Below are positions 36,549 to 37,932 of a stretch of 37,932 bases of DNA, one piece after another. The stretch's first letter is position 1; each line of letters starts with the position of its first letter. The notes under the pieces were generated by a model. The model made no database searches, was not told where the DNA came from, and was given only the letters and a program-made list of their open reading frames with translations. Location: the NCBI GenBank assembly GCA_009380105.1, contig WHSM01000004.1, forward strand, positions 1 to 37,932, read 5' to 3'. The stretch comes from Micromonosporaceae bacterium. Its GTDB lineage: Bacteria > Actinomycetota > Actinomycetes > Mycobacteriales > Micromonosporaceae. The position numbers were made by a program, and so were the translations under genes.

Positions 36549-37932
36549 ATGGACCGCCGGATCCTGATCACGGGTGGCCGGATTGCCGACGGGCTCGGCG
36601 GCGAGCCCCGGTCCGGGGACGTCCTGGTGGTCGGAGAACGGATCGCCGCGGTCGCGCCGCCCGGGCGGCTCGGCGCGGCGGGCGCGTCGCTGCTGGACGC
36701 GACCGGCCTGGTGGTCGCGCCCGGCTTCATCGACGTCCACTCCCACGCCGACAACGCCCCGTTGCTGCCCGCCGACGACGTCGGCAAGATCCTGCAGGGC
36801 GTCACCACCGAGGTGGTCGGGAACTGCGGCTTCAGCCTCGCGCCGGCCGCCGACGAGCACCGCCGGGCGCTCGACGAGCACCTGGCCCAGCTGTTCCCAC
36901 CGGTGAAGGTTCGAGCCGCCAGGAGCGGAAAAGACGCAGCCGCGTGGCGGGACTTCGGGGAGTTCCTGCGGGTCTGCGACGCGGCGGGGCACGTCACCAA
37001 CTACTGCCCCCTGGTCGGCCACGGCACGCTGCGGATCGCCGCGTTCGGAGTGGCGGACCGCCCCGCCAGCGTCGCGGAGCTACGCCTGATGGTCCGGCTG
37101 CTCGACGAGGCGCTCGAGGCCGGGGCGTTCGGCCTGTCCAGCGGCCTGATCTACCCACCCGGCCGGTACGCCGGCGCCGACGAACTCGCCCGGCTGGCGG
37201 CCCGACTCGGCCCACGCCGGATCTACGCGACCCACATGCGCTCGGAAGGTCTCGGCCTGGCCGACGCCATCGACGAGGCGCTGACCATCGGCGACCGGGC
37301 CGGCTGCCGGGTCCAGATCTCGCACCTCAAGGCGATGGGCCGGCCCGCCTGGGGCGCCGTGGTTCCCGCGTTGCGCGCACTGGACGCGGCTCGGGCCAGG
37401 GGCTGCGCGGTGGGCCACGACGCCTACCCCTACACCGCTTCCTCCACGCTGCTCACCACGCTGCTGCCTCCGGAGCTGCTCACCGGCTCCCACACCGAGA
37501 TCCTCGACCGGCTGCGACGCCCCGACGCCGCGGCTCTGCTCGCCGACGCCATCGGCCACGGCCGCCCGGGCTGGGACAACCGGATCGGCTCCACGGGATG
37601 GCAGAGCGTCCGGATCGCCTCCTCGGCGAGTGGGCGCTTCGACGGCCTGACCCTCGCCGAGGTCGCCGCGACCCTAGAGGCGCCGCCGGCCGAGGCGCTC
37701 CGGCGCGTCCTCGTCACCGAAAGACTCCGCGTCACTGCCGTGACGTTCGGGATGAGCGAGGACGACGTGGCCGCCGTGCTCGCTCACCCCAGCACCATGA
37801 TCGGCAGTGACGGCGCCCCACCCGGCGTCTCCGGCAAGCCGCATCCTCGCGGCCACGGCGCCTTCCCCCGAATGCTCGGCCGCTACGTCCGGGATCGGCG
37901 GCTCGTGCCACTCGGCCCGGCGCTGCGGCGGA
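36549..37932 (+). CDS. D-aminoacylase / N-acyl-D-amino-acid deacylase (amidohydrolase), 3' end outside the window
   Basis: ATG at 36549, open to the window edge (hence absent from the ORF track): MDRRILITGGRIADGLGGEPRSGDVLVVGERIAAVAPPG...VVAPGFIDVHSHADNAPLL...GVTTEVVGNCGFSLAP...MIGSDGAPPGVSGKPHPRGHGAFPRMLGRYV. Confidence 0.92.
   Translation, partial: MDRRILITGGRIADGLGGEPRSGDVLVVGERIAAVAPPGRLGAAGASLLDATGLVVAPGFIDVHSHADNAPLLPADDVGKILQGVTTEVVGNCGFSLAPAADEHRRALDEHLAQLFPPVKVRAARSGKDAAAWRDFGEFLRVCDAAGHVTNYCPLVGHGTLRIAAFGVADRPASVAELRLMVRLLDEALEAGAFGLSSGLIYPPGRYAGADELARLAARLGPRRIYATHMRSEGLGLADAIDEALTIGDRAGCRVQISHLKAMGRPAWGAVVPALRALDAARARGCAVGHDAYPYTASSTLLTTLLPPELLTGSHTEILDRLRRPDAAALLADAIGHGRPGWDNRIGSTGWQSVRIASSASGRFDGLTLAEVAATLEAPPAEALRRVLVTERLRVTAVTFGMSEDDVAAVLAHPSTMIGSDGAPPGVSGKPHPRGHGAFPRMLGRYVRDRRLVPLGPALRR

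Overview
High-GC actinobacterial-type window (37.9 kb), almost fully coding, with no rRNA, tRNA, CRISPR array or transposase that I could support. Left to right: a TldD/TldE (PmbA) pair (+); a VOC/glyoxalase-like gene (-); an accessory block (~3.4-13.5 kb) with two paralogous XRE-TPR regulators and their small partner genes, an orphan antitoxin-like gene, a HerA/DUF87-type ATPase ending in the SSB-like tail DDDIPF, a reductase-deaminase fusion in reversed RibD order, a VapBC-type toxin-antitoxin pair and a HAD hydrolase; a Tricorn-type protease (-); a tightly packed six-gene minus-strand operon (16956-26262) encoding GrpE-like, Hsp70, Fn3-like protein, zinc-ribbon GTPase, GTPase-associated protein 1-like (GAP1) and a membrane zinc-ribbon GTPase; a second RibD-C-type reductase and a DUF3043 protein (-); a quinone oxidoreductase (+); an M20 peptidase (-); and an Opp/Dpp-type ABC operon followed by a D-aminoacylase running off the window end (+). 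The strongest hunt items are: (1) the chaperone-GTPase operon with a 32-bp palindrome and five CGGACA/TGTCCG half-sites in its promoter region; (2) the ATPase with an SSB-Ct-like DDDIPF tail; (3) three direct copies of a transmembrane-segment coding repeat bounding the Tricorn gene and the accessory cassette; (4) paired GGTAC-N5-GTACC-like operators around the first XRE gene. Family names come from motif recognition by eye; no database search was run.
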